The position numbers and the translations under genes are program-made. DNA of 64,000 bases from Woeseiaceae bacterium. GTDB lineage: Bacteria > Pseudomonadota > Gammaproteobacteria > Steroidobacterales > Woeseiaceae. The DNA lies in the NCBI GenBank assembly GCA_021773135.1, contig JAJFKP010000010.1:124001-188000 (forward strand). Direction: 5' to 3'. Positions 1 to 9,031 of this stretch are shown here, piece by piece. Each line of letters begins with the position of its first letter. The first letter of the stretch is position 1. Under the pieces are notes generated by a model. It worked only from the letters and a program-made list of their open reading frames with translations. It was not told the origin of the DNA and ran no database searches.

Positions 1-148
1 GCGGCGTCGCAGGCTCCGGAGACTGCGATTCGGTGCATGCGGTTAGCGCCAGGAACAGGTAAATCAGTGCTGCGCGGGCCCAGGGCCGGCTGTGCTGGTT
101 TCCGGAGTAACCGTTGCCTGGCCGGTCGCTGCTGTCAATTTTTCGCAA
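1..148 (-). CDS. Partial lipoprotein, N-terminal end only
   Basis: An open frame runs off the left edge on the minus strand. It can start at a TTG at 148 with an AAGGA about 10 bases upstream. The translation has a basic/polar N-region, a hydrophobic core (ALIYLFLALTAC) and a Cys at a lipobox-like LTAC, followed by a Ser/Pro/Glu-rich stretch typical of the linker after a lipidated cysteine. It is divergent from the Bat operon. Only about 49 residues are visible, so no function can be given. The TTG start is a guess. Confidence 0.4.
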   Translation of the reverse strand, partial: MRKIDSSDRPGNGYSGNQHSRPWARAALIYLFLALTACTESQSPEPATP

Positions 149-271
149 TTTTTTGCAGTCCTTGAGGTCAGAAGCGCATTATCCCCAACCCGGTGCCACT
201 AACCAACCGGTCTGTCGCGGGCCAGATAACCGCTGAATTGCGGCAGGCAGAACAATAAAAATCGCGACCAG

Positions 272-300
272 TTGGACTCGATGCGCATCACCACTACAAT
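272..300 (+). promoter_or_regulatory. Sigma-70 promoter of the Bat operon
   Basis: TTGGAC (272-277) and TACAAT (295-300) are separated by exactly 17 bases, a good match to the housekeeping consensus. The expected start of transcription is near 307, giving a short leader with GGAG at 321-324 before the ATG at 335. It is the only strong promoter seen ahead of the six-gene operon. Confidence 0.6.
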
Positions 301-334
301 GGCACGCCGTTTTTGCCCCCGGAGTTAATGAATA

Positions 335-1303
335 ATGAGCGTCTCAGAACAATTCCAAAAGCTCGAGTCTCACGTAGCGAGCCTGATCGTCGGCCAGGAG
401 CATCTGATTAACAGAATGCTGATTGCACTCCTGTGCGACGGCCATTTGCTCGTTGAGGGTGCGCCCGGGCTGGCGAAGACGCGCGCAATCAAGGTCTTGT
501 CCGAAAGCATCGAGGGCAGCTTTCATCGACTCCAGTTTACACCCGACCTGCTGCCGGCCGACCTGACCGGCACCGACATCTACAGGCCACAGGACGGTAC
601 TTTCGAGTTCCGTGAAGGGCCGCTGTTTCACAACCTGATTCTTGCCGATGAGATTAACCGGGCGCCTGCCAAGGTGCAGTCGGCTTTGCTGGAAGCCATG
701 GAAGAACGGCAGATCACCGTCGGTGAAGGCAGCTACAAGCTGCCGAACCTGTTCATGGTTATGGCCACGCAGAATCCAATTGAGCAGGAAGGTACCTACC
801 CGTTGCCGGAAGCGCAGCTCGATCGTTTTCTGCTGCATGTGCAGGTCGGCTATCCGAGCCCGGAAGACGAGCGCAAGATTTTGATATTGAACCGGAATGA
901 GGCGAAATCAGGCGAGCGTGATGCGTTTGCGCCACCCGCCGTAACGCTTGAATCAGTGGTGATGGCGGGACGACAGCAAATTCTCGGCCTGCACCTGTCC
1001 GATGAACTGGAGCAATATATTGTCAACGTGGTGGTTGCGACGCGGAATCCGGGCGCCGTTAACAAGCGCCTTGAAGGACAGGTGCAATATGGCGCGAGCC
1101 CGCGTGCCTGCATGGGCATCGACCGGGCCTCCCGCGCGCACGCGTGGCTGCAAGGCCGGGATTACGTCGGCCCGGAGGATATCCAGGCTATAGCTCACGA
1201 CGTTTTGCGTCACCGTCTTGTCATGAGTTTCGAGGCGGAAGCCGACGGCGTTACGCCGGACTCAGTCATTGACGGCGTTCTCGATGGCGTCGGCGTGCCA
1301 TAA
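335..1303 (+). CDS. MoxR-family AAA+ ATPase (Bat operon)
   Basis: MoxR ATPases are thought to act as chaperones that insert or activate metal- or cofactor-dependent partners carrying VWA domains. The 322-residue protein has Walker A GAPGLAKT (42-49), Walker B LILADE (101-106), sensor-1 ATQNP (144-148) and a conserved QLDRF (161-165), and has the usual length for the family. It is cytoplasmic, with no signal or membrane segment. It is the first gene of a co-directional operon with DUF58, DUF4381, two VWA proteins and BatD, the classic aerotolerance (Bat) arrangement. The ATG at 335 is preceded by GGAG about 10 bases upstream. The family call is certain; the exact client is unknown. Confidence 0.95.
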   Translation: MSVSEQFQKLESHVASLIVGQEHLINRMLIALLCDGHLLVEGAPGLAKTRAIKVLSESIEGSFHRLQFTPDLLPADLTGTDIYRPQDGTFEFREGPLFHNLILADEINRAPAKVQSALLEAMEERQITVGEGSYKLPNLFMVMATQNPIEQEGTYPLPEAQLDRFLLHVQVGYPSPEDERKILILNRNEAKSGERDAFAPPAVTLESVVMAGRQQILGLHLSDELEQYIVNVVVATRNPGAVNKRLEGQVQYGASPRACMGIDRASRAHAWLQGRDYVGPEDIQAIAHDVLRHRLVMSFEAEADGVTPDSVIDGVLDGVGVP

Positions 1304-1324
1304 GGCCGACAGCGGAACTCATCC

Positions 1325-2269
1325 ATGCGACACGACAAGCTTCCCGAAGATGCGTCACCCGTCAGCGTCAACCAGCCCGGACTGATTCGCCTGAGCGGGC
1401 CTGCCCGGGCGATCGCGCTTGACGTTATACGGGTGAATTCATTGCAGACGGGCGCCTATGTTTCACATTTCAAAGGGCGCGGCATGGAATTTGACGAATC
1501 GCGTCCGTACCAGCCGGGGGATGACCCACGCAATATCGACTGGCGGGTGACGGCACGTAGCTCAGAGGCCTATACGAAACTTTTTCGCGAAGAGCGCGAG
1601 CGACCGGTCCTGATCATGACTGACCTGCGCAGCAACATGCACTTCGCCACCCGCGGCTGTTTCAAGTCAGTCAATGGCGCGAGGGCTGCTGCACTGCTGG
1701 CCTGGGCCGCGCATCATCGCGGCGATCGATTGGGCGGCCTGGTATTCGGTGATACAAAACATCGGGAGATGCGCCCGCGCCTCGGACGGCAGGCGGCGCT
1801 GCGCTATGTGCATGAGCTCGTCAACCATCCGGACTGGGCCGACAGTAATGATCAGCGTGCGGCCGATGAAGAGCCGCCGTTTACACAGGCGATGGCAATG
1901 CTGCGGCGTGTGGCACACCCGGGTAGTCTGGTCATCATTGTCAGCGACTTCATCGGCTTTTCACGTGCTGCACAATCCTATCTGACCGGCATTGCGCGCC
2001 ATAACGAAGTCCTTGCCGTATTTTTAAGCGACCCACTCGAACGACGACTCCCACCGCCTGGGCGTTATCGACTCGTCAGTCATGACGAAGAGATGGCGAT
2101 CGATACGTTTGCCCGCGGTGCGCGCTCGGATTATCGCAACGCGTTCGAAGAACGCGCGCACGCATTGGATATTTATTGTCATCGATATGGTATTCATTTA
2201 CTGCCGCTCTCCACAGACGACGACCCGGTACAGCTCCTGCAAAAGGCGCTCGGTCGTCGCATTAATTAG
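1325..2269 (+). CDS. DUF58 domain protein (Bat operon)
   Basis: A 314-residue protein with the DUF58 signature around residues 60-73 (R-x-YQPGDDPRNIDW), followed by a degenerate VWA-like fold. DUF58 proteins almost always follow moxR and are presumed partners of the ATPase. There is no signal peptide. The gene lies 21 bases after the MoxR gene and 14 bases before the next gene, so it is co-transcribed. The biochemical role of the family is not established; involvement in the Bat/MoxR system is inferred from context. Confidence 0.93.
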   Translation: MRHDKLPEDASPVSVNQPGLIRLSGPARAIALDVIRVNSLQTGAYVSHFKGRGMEFDESRPYQPGDDPRNIDWRVTARSSEAYTKLFREERERPVLIMTDLRSNMHFATRGCFKSVNGARAAALLAWAAHHRGDRLGGLVFGDTKHREMRPRLGRQAALRYVHELVNHPDWADSNDQRAADEEPPFTQAMAMLRRVAHPGSLVIIVSDFIGFSRAAQSYLTGIARHNEVLAVFLSDPLERRLPPPGRYRLVSHDEEMAIDTFARGARSDYRNAFEERAHALDIYCHRYGIHLLPLSTDDDPVQLLQKALGRRIN

Positions 2270-2283
2270 GTCAGCTGGAACTC

Positions 2284-2778
2284 ATGGACCCCGAACAGAT
2301 ACCGCTGCGTGACCTGCATCTGCCCGAAGCGATCGGCCTGTGGCCGCTGGCGCCGGGCTGGTGGGTGCTGATCGGTCTTGCAGCCGCGGGTCTCGTCTAT
2401 CTGCTGTACCGGCGCATACAGCGCTGGCGCTGGAATGCCGCCCGTCGACTTGCATTGCGGGAATTTGCACGCCTGCAACGCGAATTCGAGCAGGGTGCTG
2501 ACCCGATTGTGCTCGGTAAGGAACTGTCCGAACTGGTGCGTCGCAGCATGCTTGCCTACGCACCGCGCAGTGAAGTGGCGGGACTGACGGGCGATGCCTG
2601 GCTCAGATGGCTCGACCGCGGCCTGGAGAACGCGCCATTTACGGCAGGCGCAGGCAAAAGCCTCGAATCACTGCCTTATCAGCGACCGGAGAAAGTGGCG
2701 GATGAAGCCAATATCGCCGGGTTGCTGGAAGCGGTCCGGCAACGACTGAAAACACCGCTGCCGGAGGGCAGCAACTGA
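2284..2778 (+). CDS. DUF4381 domain membrane protein (Bat operon)
   Basis: A 164-residue protein with one strong transmembrane helix near residues 20-40 (the LAPGWWVLIGLAAAG region), followed by a basic segment and a soluble helical domain of about 110 residues. This is the DUF4381 pattern, found between DUF58 and the first VWA gene in proteobacterial Bat operons. The stop overlaps the next start by one base (TGATG), which points to translational coupling. The function is unknown; membrane assembly with the VWA proteins is inferred. Confidence 0.88.
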   Translation: MDPEQIPLRDLHLPEAIGLWPLAPGWWVLIGLAAAGLVYLLYRRIQRWRWNAARRLALREFARLQREFEQGADPIVLGKELSELVRRSMLAYAPRSEVAGLTGDAWLRWLDRGLENAPFTAGAGKSLESLPYQRPEKVADEANIAGLLEAVRQRLKTPLPEGSN

Positions 2779-3812
2779 TGTGGTCGCTCGCCTGGCCGTG
2801 GATGCTGCTGGCGCTGCCCCTGCCGCTGCTGGTGCGCCTGCTGACACCCGCGATCGTTGGCAGTCAGGACGCCGGACTTATGGTGCCGAGCTTTCGCGGT
2901 TTCGCTGTGCTGTCAGATCGGTCCGAGGTTGAGCAGCTGCTGAACTGGCGTTTCTGGATAGCAATCGTTGCCTGGATTCTGCTCGTCATTGCGGCGGCTC
3001 GACCGGAACGAATCGGCGACGAACTCGACGTGCCGGTGTCAGGCCGCAACCTCATGCTCGCCGTGGATCTGTCCGGCAGTATGGATGCCAAGGATTTCGA
3101 ACTGGGTTCTCGTCGGGTTGACAGACTCACGGCAACAAAAGCCGTCGCCGGTGATTTTATCGGGCGACGAGAGGGCGACCGCATCGGCCTGATCCTGTTC
3201 GGTGAGCGCGCCTACCTGCAGGTGCCGCTGACGCTTGATCGGGAGACAGTCAATACACTTCTGCTGGAAGCCTTCATCGGGCTCGCCGGGGAAAAAACGG
3301 CGATCGGTGATGCCATCACACTGGCGGTCAAGCGTATTCATGACCAGGGAGACGAGGGCGGCGAGCAGGTGCTTATCTTGCTGACTGATGGCGCCAACAC
3401 CGCCGGCGAAATAGACCCATTGAAAGCGGCCGAGCTTGCACAGCAGATAGGCCTGCGGATTTATACGATCGGCATCGGCGCCGAACAGATGGTAGTTTCC
3501 TCGATAACCGGCGGCATGCGCCGTGTCAATCCGTCCGCGGACCTCGATGAGGCAACCCTGACCCAAATTGCCGAACTGACAGGCGGACGATACTTCCGCG
3601 CCAAAGACACAGCGGGATTGCAGGAAATCTACAGATTGCTCGATGAAATGGAACCCGTGGCAGAACCCGAAGCAGGTTTCCGTCCCGTGAAGTCACTTTA
3701 TTACCTGCCCCTAACCGGCGCATTTGTGCTGGCGTCGTTTCTCGCATTGATGAACCTGCTGGCGGGCTGGCGTGCTGCCCGAGCAGGGAGGTTGCATCTC
3801 GGTGCCGGCTGA
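2778..3812 (+). CDS. batA: VWA domain membrane protein, BatA-like
   Basis: A 344-residue protein with N-terminal transmembrane helices (about 8-25 and 58-75), a von Willebrand A domain and a C-terminal helix (about 305-330). The metal-ion-dependent adhesion site DLSGS is at 97-101, and a later LLTDGAN supplies the conserved Asp-Gly loop. The VWA domain should sit in the periplasm, held between helices. BatA-type proteins are implicated in tolerance of oxidative and envelope stress, with the MoxR ATPase acting on the VWA module. Coupled to the upstream gene and overlapping the downstream one. Confidence 0.92.
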   Translation: MWSLAWPWMLLALPLPLLVRLLTPAIVGSQDAGLMVPSFRGFAVLSDRSEVEQLLNWRFWIAIVAWILLVIAAARPERIGDELDVPVSGRNLMLAVDLSGSMDAKDFELGSRRVDRLTATKAVAGDFIGRREGDRIGLILFGERAYLQVPLTLDRETVNTLLLEAFIGLAGEKTAIGDAITLAVKRIHDQGDEGGEQVLILLTDGANTAGEIDPLKAAELAQQIGLRIYTIGIGAEQMVVSSITGGMRRVNPSADLDEATLTQIAELTGGRYFRAKDTAGLQEIYRLLDEMEPVAEPEAGFRPVKSLYYLPLTGAFVLASFLALMNLLAGWRAARAGRLHLGAG

Positions 3813-5619
3813 ATTCCACTGGTTGCGACCAGAATGGCTGTGGGCGTTGCCGTTCATAGCGGCAATGACGTTTGTCCTGGCCCGCCGCCGACTGGCCCCC
3901 GGGAGCTGGCAACACGTGGTTGATCCCGCGCTGGTGCCTTACGTTTTGTCCAGTACCCAGGCGAAAGGTCTCGGCTATCGCTGGTGGCTGGTCCTGTTGG
4001 GCGGTGTCATCGCCACACTGTCACTGGCAGGCCCGAGCTGGAATCGTGTCGAGCAACCGGTGTTCCGTTCCGAACAATCCATCGTCATCGCGCTGGACCT
4101 GTCACGGTCTATGGACGCGCAGGACCTGACGCCCAGCCGCCTGGCCAGGGCACGACTAAAAATCCTCGACATACTGGAGCGCCGTAGCGCGGGTCAGACG
4201 GCGCTGGTGGTCTATTCGTCGAACGCATTCACCGTAACGCCTTTGACCAACGATGCCGACACGGTGGCTGCGCTGGTTAATAGTCTGAGCACGGACATCA
4301 TGCCAAGCCGGGGCAGTTATCCCCTCGCGGCGATCAACAAGGGTCGGCAGCTGCTCGAACAGGCGGGTGTCAGGCAGGGTGAGGTGTTGCTGATAACGGA
4401 TGGGGGAACGTCGCCCGCAGCCGAGCGTGCTGCCAGTGATCTGCGCGATGCGGGTTATACACTATCTGTCCTCGGTGTCGGCACGACCGACGGCGCACCG
4501 ATTCCGAGAGCCGGTGGTGGCTTTGTGACGGATCGCTCCGGAAATATCGCGGTGCCGCGCCTGGAGTCCAATGGACTGCGCCAGCTGGTCGCCGCGGGCG
4601 GCGGCAGGTATGCGGTAATGACCGCCGACGATGCCGATATCGACGCGTTGCTGTCCGGAGAAGTTGGCAGCAGTTCATCGTCCGATGATTCGCTTGCAAC
4701 CGACCAGTGGCAGGAAGAAGGGCCGTGGTTACTGTTGCTGCTGGTGCCGATGGCCGCCCTGGCATTTCGCCGCGGATTGATCGTGCTACTGGTGGTCTTC
4801 ATCTTGCCGGTTGCACAACCCGCCCACGCGTTTACATGGGATGATTTGTGGCTTACCAAAGATCAGCAGGCCCAGCGTCTGCTCGAGGAAGGCAGTGCTC
4901 CCGACGCAGCGCAGCTATTTGAAGATCCACGCTGGCGCGCCGTTGCGAATTATCGTGCCGGCGAATATGGCGGCAGCGCGGCGGGATTCGCCGACGTGGA
5001 CGATACTGAAAGTCTTTACAATCTTGGGAACGCGCTGGCGAGATTAGGCGAATTGGAGGCGGCGATCGATGCGTACGAGAATGTCCTCGAACTGGACCCG
5101 TCATCAGAGGATGCCCTGTATAACCGCGACCTGCTGAAGGACATGCTCGAACAGGAACAGGACTCCCCGGATGGCGACCAGGGCGACCAGGAGAATTCGT
5201 CCGAGGCGGGTGGCGGCGCAGAGCAGTCAGAAGGTCAAAGCGAATCTGACCAGGCCGGCGAGGAGGGTGCGAGCGGTGATCCGGGTGCTGAGGGTGAACA
5301 GGGCGAGGCGTCTGTTCGAGATGAGGAGGGCGCCAACCAGGAGGACATGGAGGCAATGCAGGCCGAGCTGGAACGTGCCGCACAGGAAGCCGCCCAGCAG
5401 TCTGCCGAAGCGCAGGAGCAGGAGGGCATGTCAGAGGCCCAGGCCGAGGCAATGCGCCGCGCGCAGGAGCAGGAACAGGCGATGGAACAATGGTTGCGTC
5501 GTATTCCCAATGACCCCGGCGGTTTGTTGCGCAGGAAATTTCGTTATCAATATCAACGTCAGGGCAGAGATCAGGATGGCAACAATCTGTGGCCCGACGA
5601 TGAGGTACAACCATGGTAG
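3802..5619 (+). CDS. batB: BatB-BatC fusion: VWA and TPR protein
   Basis: About 605 residues. The N-terminus (FHWLRPEWLWALPF) is typical of BatB. It is followed by a helix near 60-80, a VWA domain with DLSRS at about 99-103, another helix, then a BatC-like part: TPR repeats around 370-440, a long acidic Glu/Gln-rich linker, and a C-terminal block (QWLRRIPNDPGGLLRRKF) characteristic of BatC. In many genomes batB and batC are separate genes. I prefer the GTG at 3802, with GGGAGG 10 bases upstream and an 11-base overlap with the previous gene; a GTG at 3772 is also possible. Confidence 0.92.
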   Translation: MPAEFHWLRPEWLWALPFIAAMTFVLARRRLAPGSWQHVVDPALVPYVLSSTQAKGLGYRWWLVLLGGVIATLSLAGPSWNRVEQPVFRSEQSIVIALDLSRSMDAQDLTPSRLARARLKILDILERRSAGQTALVVYSSNAFTVTPLTNDADTVAALVNSLSTDIMPSRGSYPLAAINKGRQLLEQAGVRQGEVLLITDGGTSPAAERAASDLRDAGYTLSVLGVGTTDGAPIPRAGGGFVTDRSGNIAVPRLESNGLRQLVAAGGGRYAVMTADDADIDALLSGEVGSSSSSDDSLATDQWQEEGPWLLLLLVPMAALAFRRGLIVLLVVFILPVAQPAHAFTWDDLWLTKDQQAQRLLEEGSAPDAAQLFEDPRWRAVANYRAGEYGGSAAGFADVDDTESLYNLGNALARLGELEAAIDAYENVLELDPSSEDALYNRDLLKDMLEQEQDSPDGDQGDQENSSEAGGGAEQSEGQSESDQAGEEGASGDPGAEGEQGEASVRDEEGANQEDMEAMQAELERAAQEAAQQSAEAQEQEGMSEAQAEAMRRAQEQEQAMEQWLRRIPNDPGGLLRRKFRYQYQRQGRDQDGNNLWPDDEVQPW

Positions 5620-7316
5620 TTACGCGATTCGAAAAGCATAAGTCGATATTCATTAACCTGTTTGTTGCGGCGTTGTTGCTCCTGGCGACATTTTCTGCAC
5701 ATGCCTCTGTAATCGCCGCCGTAGACCGCGCAAACGTCGAGTTGAACGAATCGTTTACGCTGAAGATAACGGTCGATACCGCGATTGATGTCGAACCGAA
5801 TGCCGATAGTCTCGAGGAAGATTTCTACGTTGGCACCCGCAGCCAGCTTAGCAACACGACCATCGTCAACGGACAGATCAGTCGATCGCGCACCTGGACC
5901 TATGTATTGATGGCCAAACGTGAAGGTGAACTGGTTATCCCGCCGGTGCGTATTGGATCTGAACAAAGTGAGCCGGTAACGATTCGCGTTACGCCGCCAT
6001 CGACAACGTTGCCTGGCGAGGCCGACATATTTGTCACCACGGAAGTGGATCACGCGACCAGCTACGTTCAGGCACAGGTGTTGTATACGGTGAAGGTGTA
6101 TCGAGCCGTCGCGACACGCCAGCCGCGTTTGAGCGAACCCAGTATGAGCGGTGTCGAAGTACTCATCGAGTCCGCCGGCGAAGAGCGCACCTACGAGTCG
6201 ATCCTCGGGGGCAAGGCCTACAATGTTGTTGAGCGTATCTACGCGTTGTTCCCGCAGGAAAGCGGCAGCATCTCGATTGCACCGGCGAGATTTGAAGCCC
6301 GCGTGCTGCGCGACGGTCGTATCACCGGACGCAAGATTTACGAATCCGAGCCAATCGATGTCATCGTCAATCCAATTCCGCCGCCACCCGACGATTTTCC
6401 TGACGCTGTCTGGTTCCCCGCGAAGTCGGTGTCCATTACGGAAGACTGGTCTCGTGATCAGAGCGACCTGCCTGCAGGCGAACCTATTACCCGACACATC
6501 ACAGTGACGGCGCTAGGCCAGCTGTCGACCCAGATTCCGGTAATCGACCCGGGCGTGTCTGACGCGCTCAAACTGTATCCCGACAAGCCCGAGTTTCGTG
6601 ACACCGCAGAGGCGCTGGGCATGCGAGCAATCAGGCGGGATCAATACGCCATGATTGGCGTCACTTCGGGAGAAGTGCAGTTGTCGCCGATCGAGCTGCC
6701 CTGGTGGAGCATTGACGACGGTGAATGGAGAGTCGCGAGTTTGTCCGGCGCCATGCTGAATATTCTGCCTTCGCCAACAGCGATTCCGGTGCAACCGGTC
6801 GTAGAAGCGGACGATTCAGCGTCAGCGCAGGATGCCGCAGGAGGGCTTGCTCCGGACATCATCTACAACGATTTCTGGCGCTACGTGAGCGTGGGATTGG
6901 CGGCGCTCTGGGTCATGACCTTGCTCGCATGGTGGTCGTCGCGGCGTCCGGCAAATAACGCGCCGCGCGAACCCGAGGTGCCACCGGTACACAAACAGCA
7001 GGCAAGGTTCCTGAAGGCTGCACGCAAAGCGGCGTTAGCGGGCGACGCGTCAGCCGTCAAATCGAACCTGCTCGAATGGGCCAGGCTGCAGTGGCCGGAA
7101 CAGCCGCCCCGCAGCATCGGCGATGTCGCAGGTCGCGTTTCCGTGCCGCTAGCAACGCAACTGGAGCAGTTGTGCAGCGCCAGCTACGGACCGGGTGGGC
7201 GCGAATGGGACGGGAATGCGCTTGCGAAATCGCTGCGTTCGTTTTCCGTGCTGAACGATGAAGTCGAAGAACGCTCCGCCGAAGGGCTGCCCCCGTTGAG
7301 CCCGGTTGGTAATTAA
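5613..7316 (+). CDS. batD: BatD family exported membrane protein
   Basis: 567 residues. A signal peptide ends near AHA (about 32); a long beta-rich periplasmic region with repeated Ig-like segments follows, then one C-terminal transmembrane helix (around 425-440, LAALWVMTLLAWW) and a cytoplasmic tail. This is the layout of BatD, the last gene of the aerotolerance operon. The ATG at 5613 overlaps the preceding stop. BatD is thought to anchor the periplasmic VWA assembly; the mechanism is unknown. No clear terminator is seen before dapB 43 bases downstream. Confidence 0.9.
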   Translation: MVVTRFEKHKSIFINLFVAALLLLATFSAHASVIAAVDRANVELNESFTLKITVDTAIDVEPNADSLEEDFYVGTRSQLSNTTIVNGQISRSRTWTYVLMAKREGELVIPPVRIGSEQSEPVTIRVTPPSTTLPGEADIFVTTEVDHATSYVQAQVLYTVKVYRAVATRQPRLSEPSMSGVEVLIESAGEERTYESILGGKAYNVVERIYALFPQESGSISIAPARFEARVLRDGRITGRKIYESEPIDVIVNPIPPPPDDFPDAVWFPAKSVSITEDWSRDQSDLPAGEPITRHITVTALGQLSTQIPVIDPGVSDALKLYPDKPEFRDTAEALGMRAIRRDQYAMIGVTSGEVQLSPIELPWWSIDDGEWRVASLSGAMLNILPSPTAIPVQPVVEADDSASAQDAAGGLAPDIIYNDFWRYVSVGLAALWVMTLLAWWSSRRPANNAPREPEVPPVHKQQARFLKAARKAALAGDASAVKSNLLEWARLQWPEQPPRSIGDVAGRVSVPLATQLEQLCSASYGPGGREWDGNALAKSLRSFSVLNDEVEERSAEGLPPLSPVGN

Positions 7317-7358
7317 ACATCGAGTCGCGACCTGTCGCCTGCTGATGGCCTGGCTGCG

Positions 7359-8078
7359 ATGACGAGCGATAAGCTTTCCATTGCCGTATTCGGCGCCTCC
7401 GGGCGAATGGGCACCTCAGTCATCGAGCTCCTCAAGTCTGAATATGCCGGCCGAGCCAGGCTCGAAGCGGCTATCGACAGTCATAGTGGAAATCTGGATG
7501 ACCTGGCGAAAGTCACCACAGTCATTGATTTTTCACTGCCCGACGGGACATCCGCTCTTGTCGATTGGATGGAGCAGAGCAAAAACCCGTTACCAAATCT
7601 GCTGTGCGGTACGACTGGTCTGACGGATGAACACTATTCACGGCTCCGTAAACTGGCCAAGACCACACTGGTTTTACATACCAACAACTTTTCGACTGGC
7701 GTCGCGGCGTTGTCGGCCATTCTCAGATATGCGTCACCTATGCTCAAATCCCTTGCGTACGATGCACGAATGATTGAGACCCACCACATACATAAACTCG
7801 ATGCGCCAAGCGGTACCGCGAAAACACTGGCTCAAGCCCTTGATCCACTCGGTCCTGACAGAATCGACATCGAGTCAGTTCGCGAAGGTGAGGTTGTCGG
7901 CAAACACGAGGTGGTTTTCACCAGTGCGGCCGATCAGATCTCCATCGGGCATAACGCAACGGATCGCACTTTGTTCGCCCGTGGGGCGATCGATGCTGCG
8001 CTGTGGCTGGATCAACTGGATGAAAGTAGCGGAATTTACACAATGGAGACCTATTTTCAGGCTCGCTTTCGCAGTTGA
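7359..8078 (+). CDS. dapB: 4-hydroxy-tetrahydrodipicolinate reductase
   Basis: DapB reduces the product of DapA using NAD(P)H, the second committed step of diaminopimelate/lysine synthesis, in the cytoplasm. Visible are the nucleotide-binding FGASGRMG (11-18) and the catalytic block THHIHKLDAPSGTA (141-154). At 239 residues it is about 30 shorter than the E. coli enzyme; the shortening lies in the segment after the Rossmann glycine loop, as in several other short DapB forms. Its 3' end overlaps dapA tail to tail by 22 bases, so there is no room for a terminator between them. Confidence 0.95.
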   Translation: MTSDKLSIAVFGASGRMGTSVIELLKSEYAGRARLEAAIDSHSGNLDDLAKVTTVIDFSLPDGTSALVDWMEQSKNPLPNLLCGTTGLTDEHYSRLRKLAKTTLVLHTNNFSTGVAALSAILRYASPMLKSLAYDARMIETHHIHKLDAPSGTAKTLAQALDPLGPDRIDIESVREGEVVGKHEVVFTSAADQISIGHNATDRTLFARGAIDAALWLDQLDESSGIYTMETYFQARFRS

Positions 8079-8947
8079 ATCAGGCCAAGTTGCAACATGG
8101 CATCGTCGATGGCTTTTTTCGCACCCGGCGTCAGTTCGGTAATAGGCAATCTGCATTCGGATGAGCATAGACCCAGCAGCGACGCGGCATATTTGGCGCC
8201 AGCCGGACTCGGTTCGAAAAACAGAGCGACGTGCAGCGGCATGAGTTGTCGCTGCAGGGACATCGCGAGTTTGTAATCACCCTCGGCACAGGCAATCTGC
8301 ATATCCCTGCAGAGTGCCGGCGCAATATTGGCAGTGACCGAAATACAGCCGTTGCCGCCCGATGCGTTATAGGCGACCGCAGTACCGTCTTCGCCGGAAA
8401 GATAAGAAAATTCCTTCTTGATTCTCATGCCTTCAAGTATCGGCCGATTCAGGTCGCCGGTCGCATCTTTGACACCCACGATGCGCGGCAGCTCGGCGAT
8501 TCGGGCCATCGTGTCGGGATTGATGTCGACGACCGCACGAGGCGGAATGTTGTAAACGATAATGGGTAAATCGGTCGCGTCGTGAACTGCCTCGAAATGT
8601 TTGAATAGCCCTTCTTGATTCGGCCGGTTGTAATAGCCGGCGACATGCAGAGTTGCGGTAGCGCCGGAACCGACCGCGTGCTCGCTGAATTCAATGGCTT
8701 CGCGTGGGTTGTTCGAACCGGCGCCCGCGACAACAGGTAATACCCCCGCCGCCTCATCGATTACGATTTCAACGACTCGTTTGTGCTCGACCGCCGACAG
8801 GGTCGCCGATTCGCCCGTCGTCCCCGCGGGAACCAGGCCCTGAGTGCCTTGATCAATCTGCCAGCGGACCATGCAACGCAAAGCGTCTTCGTCAATCTCT
8901 CCATTGTGGAACGGGGTCACAAGAGCGACCAGTGAGCCACTTATCAT
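8057..8947 (-). CDS. dapA: 4-hydroxy-tetrahydrodipicolinate synthase
   Basis: DapA condenses pyruvate with aspartate semialdehyde, the entry step of the diaminopimelate pathway. The 296-residue TIM barrel shows GTTGE (42-46), catalytic Tyr in YNIP (132-135) and the Schiff-base lysine K160 in GVKDATG. The ATG at 8947 has GGAG 8 bases upstream. A strong intrinsic terminator hairpin sits only 4 bases upstream of that ribosome binding site, so any dapA transcript started further up must pass it (see the separate entry). Together with dapB and dapD this forms a local lysine gene cluster. Confidence 0.96.
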   Translation of the reverse strand: MISGSLVALVTPFHNGEIDEDALRCMVRWQIDQGTQGLVPAGTTGESATLSAVEHKRVVEIVIDEAAGVLPVVAGAGSNNPREAIEFSEHAVGSGATATLHVAGYYNRPNQEGLFKHFEAVHDATDLPIIVYNIPPRAVVDINPDTMARIAELPRIVGVKDATGDLNRPILEGMRIKKEFSYLSGEDGTAVAYNASGGNGCISVTANIAPALCRDMQIACAEGDYKLAMSLQRQLMPLHVALFFEPSPAGAKYAASLLGLCSSECRLPITELTPGAKKAIDDAMLQLGLIQLRKRA

Positions 8948-8963
8948 CGTTTAATCTCCAAAT

Positions 8964-8996
8964 AAAAAAACCCCGGCTACCTAACGGTGACCGGGG
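8964..8996 (-). terminator. Intrinsic terminator or attenuator hairpin before dapA
   Basis: On the minus strand CCCCGG pairs with CCGGGG (8971-8976 with 8991-8996), extended by an inner ACC/GGT stem, and is followed by a run of seven U. It lies after dapD and its small downstream ORF, and its U-run ends 4 bases before the dapA Shine-Dalgarno. It is therefore either the dapD operon terminator, with dapA depending on read-through, or a transcription attenuator in the dapA leader. Confidence 0.75.
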
Positions 8997-9031
8997 TTGT
9001 TGTTGTGTTTGGTATTGCTGCTTGGGAATCG

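Noticed and set aside
344-838. 164-residue frame antisense to the MoxR gene
   Set aside because: Shadow of a well-supported gene; no ribosome binding site or family resemblance.
4853-5653. 266-residue Pro/Arg-rich frame antisense to the BatC part
   Set aside because: Its composition mirrors the acidic repeat of the real gene in reverse; no recognisable domain.
5571-6497. 308-residue frame antisense to batD
   Set aside because: Lies wholly within batD, unlike any family, no start signals.
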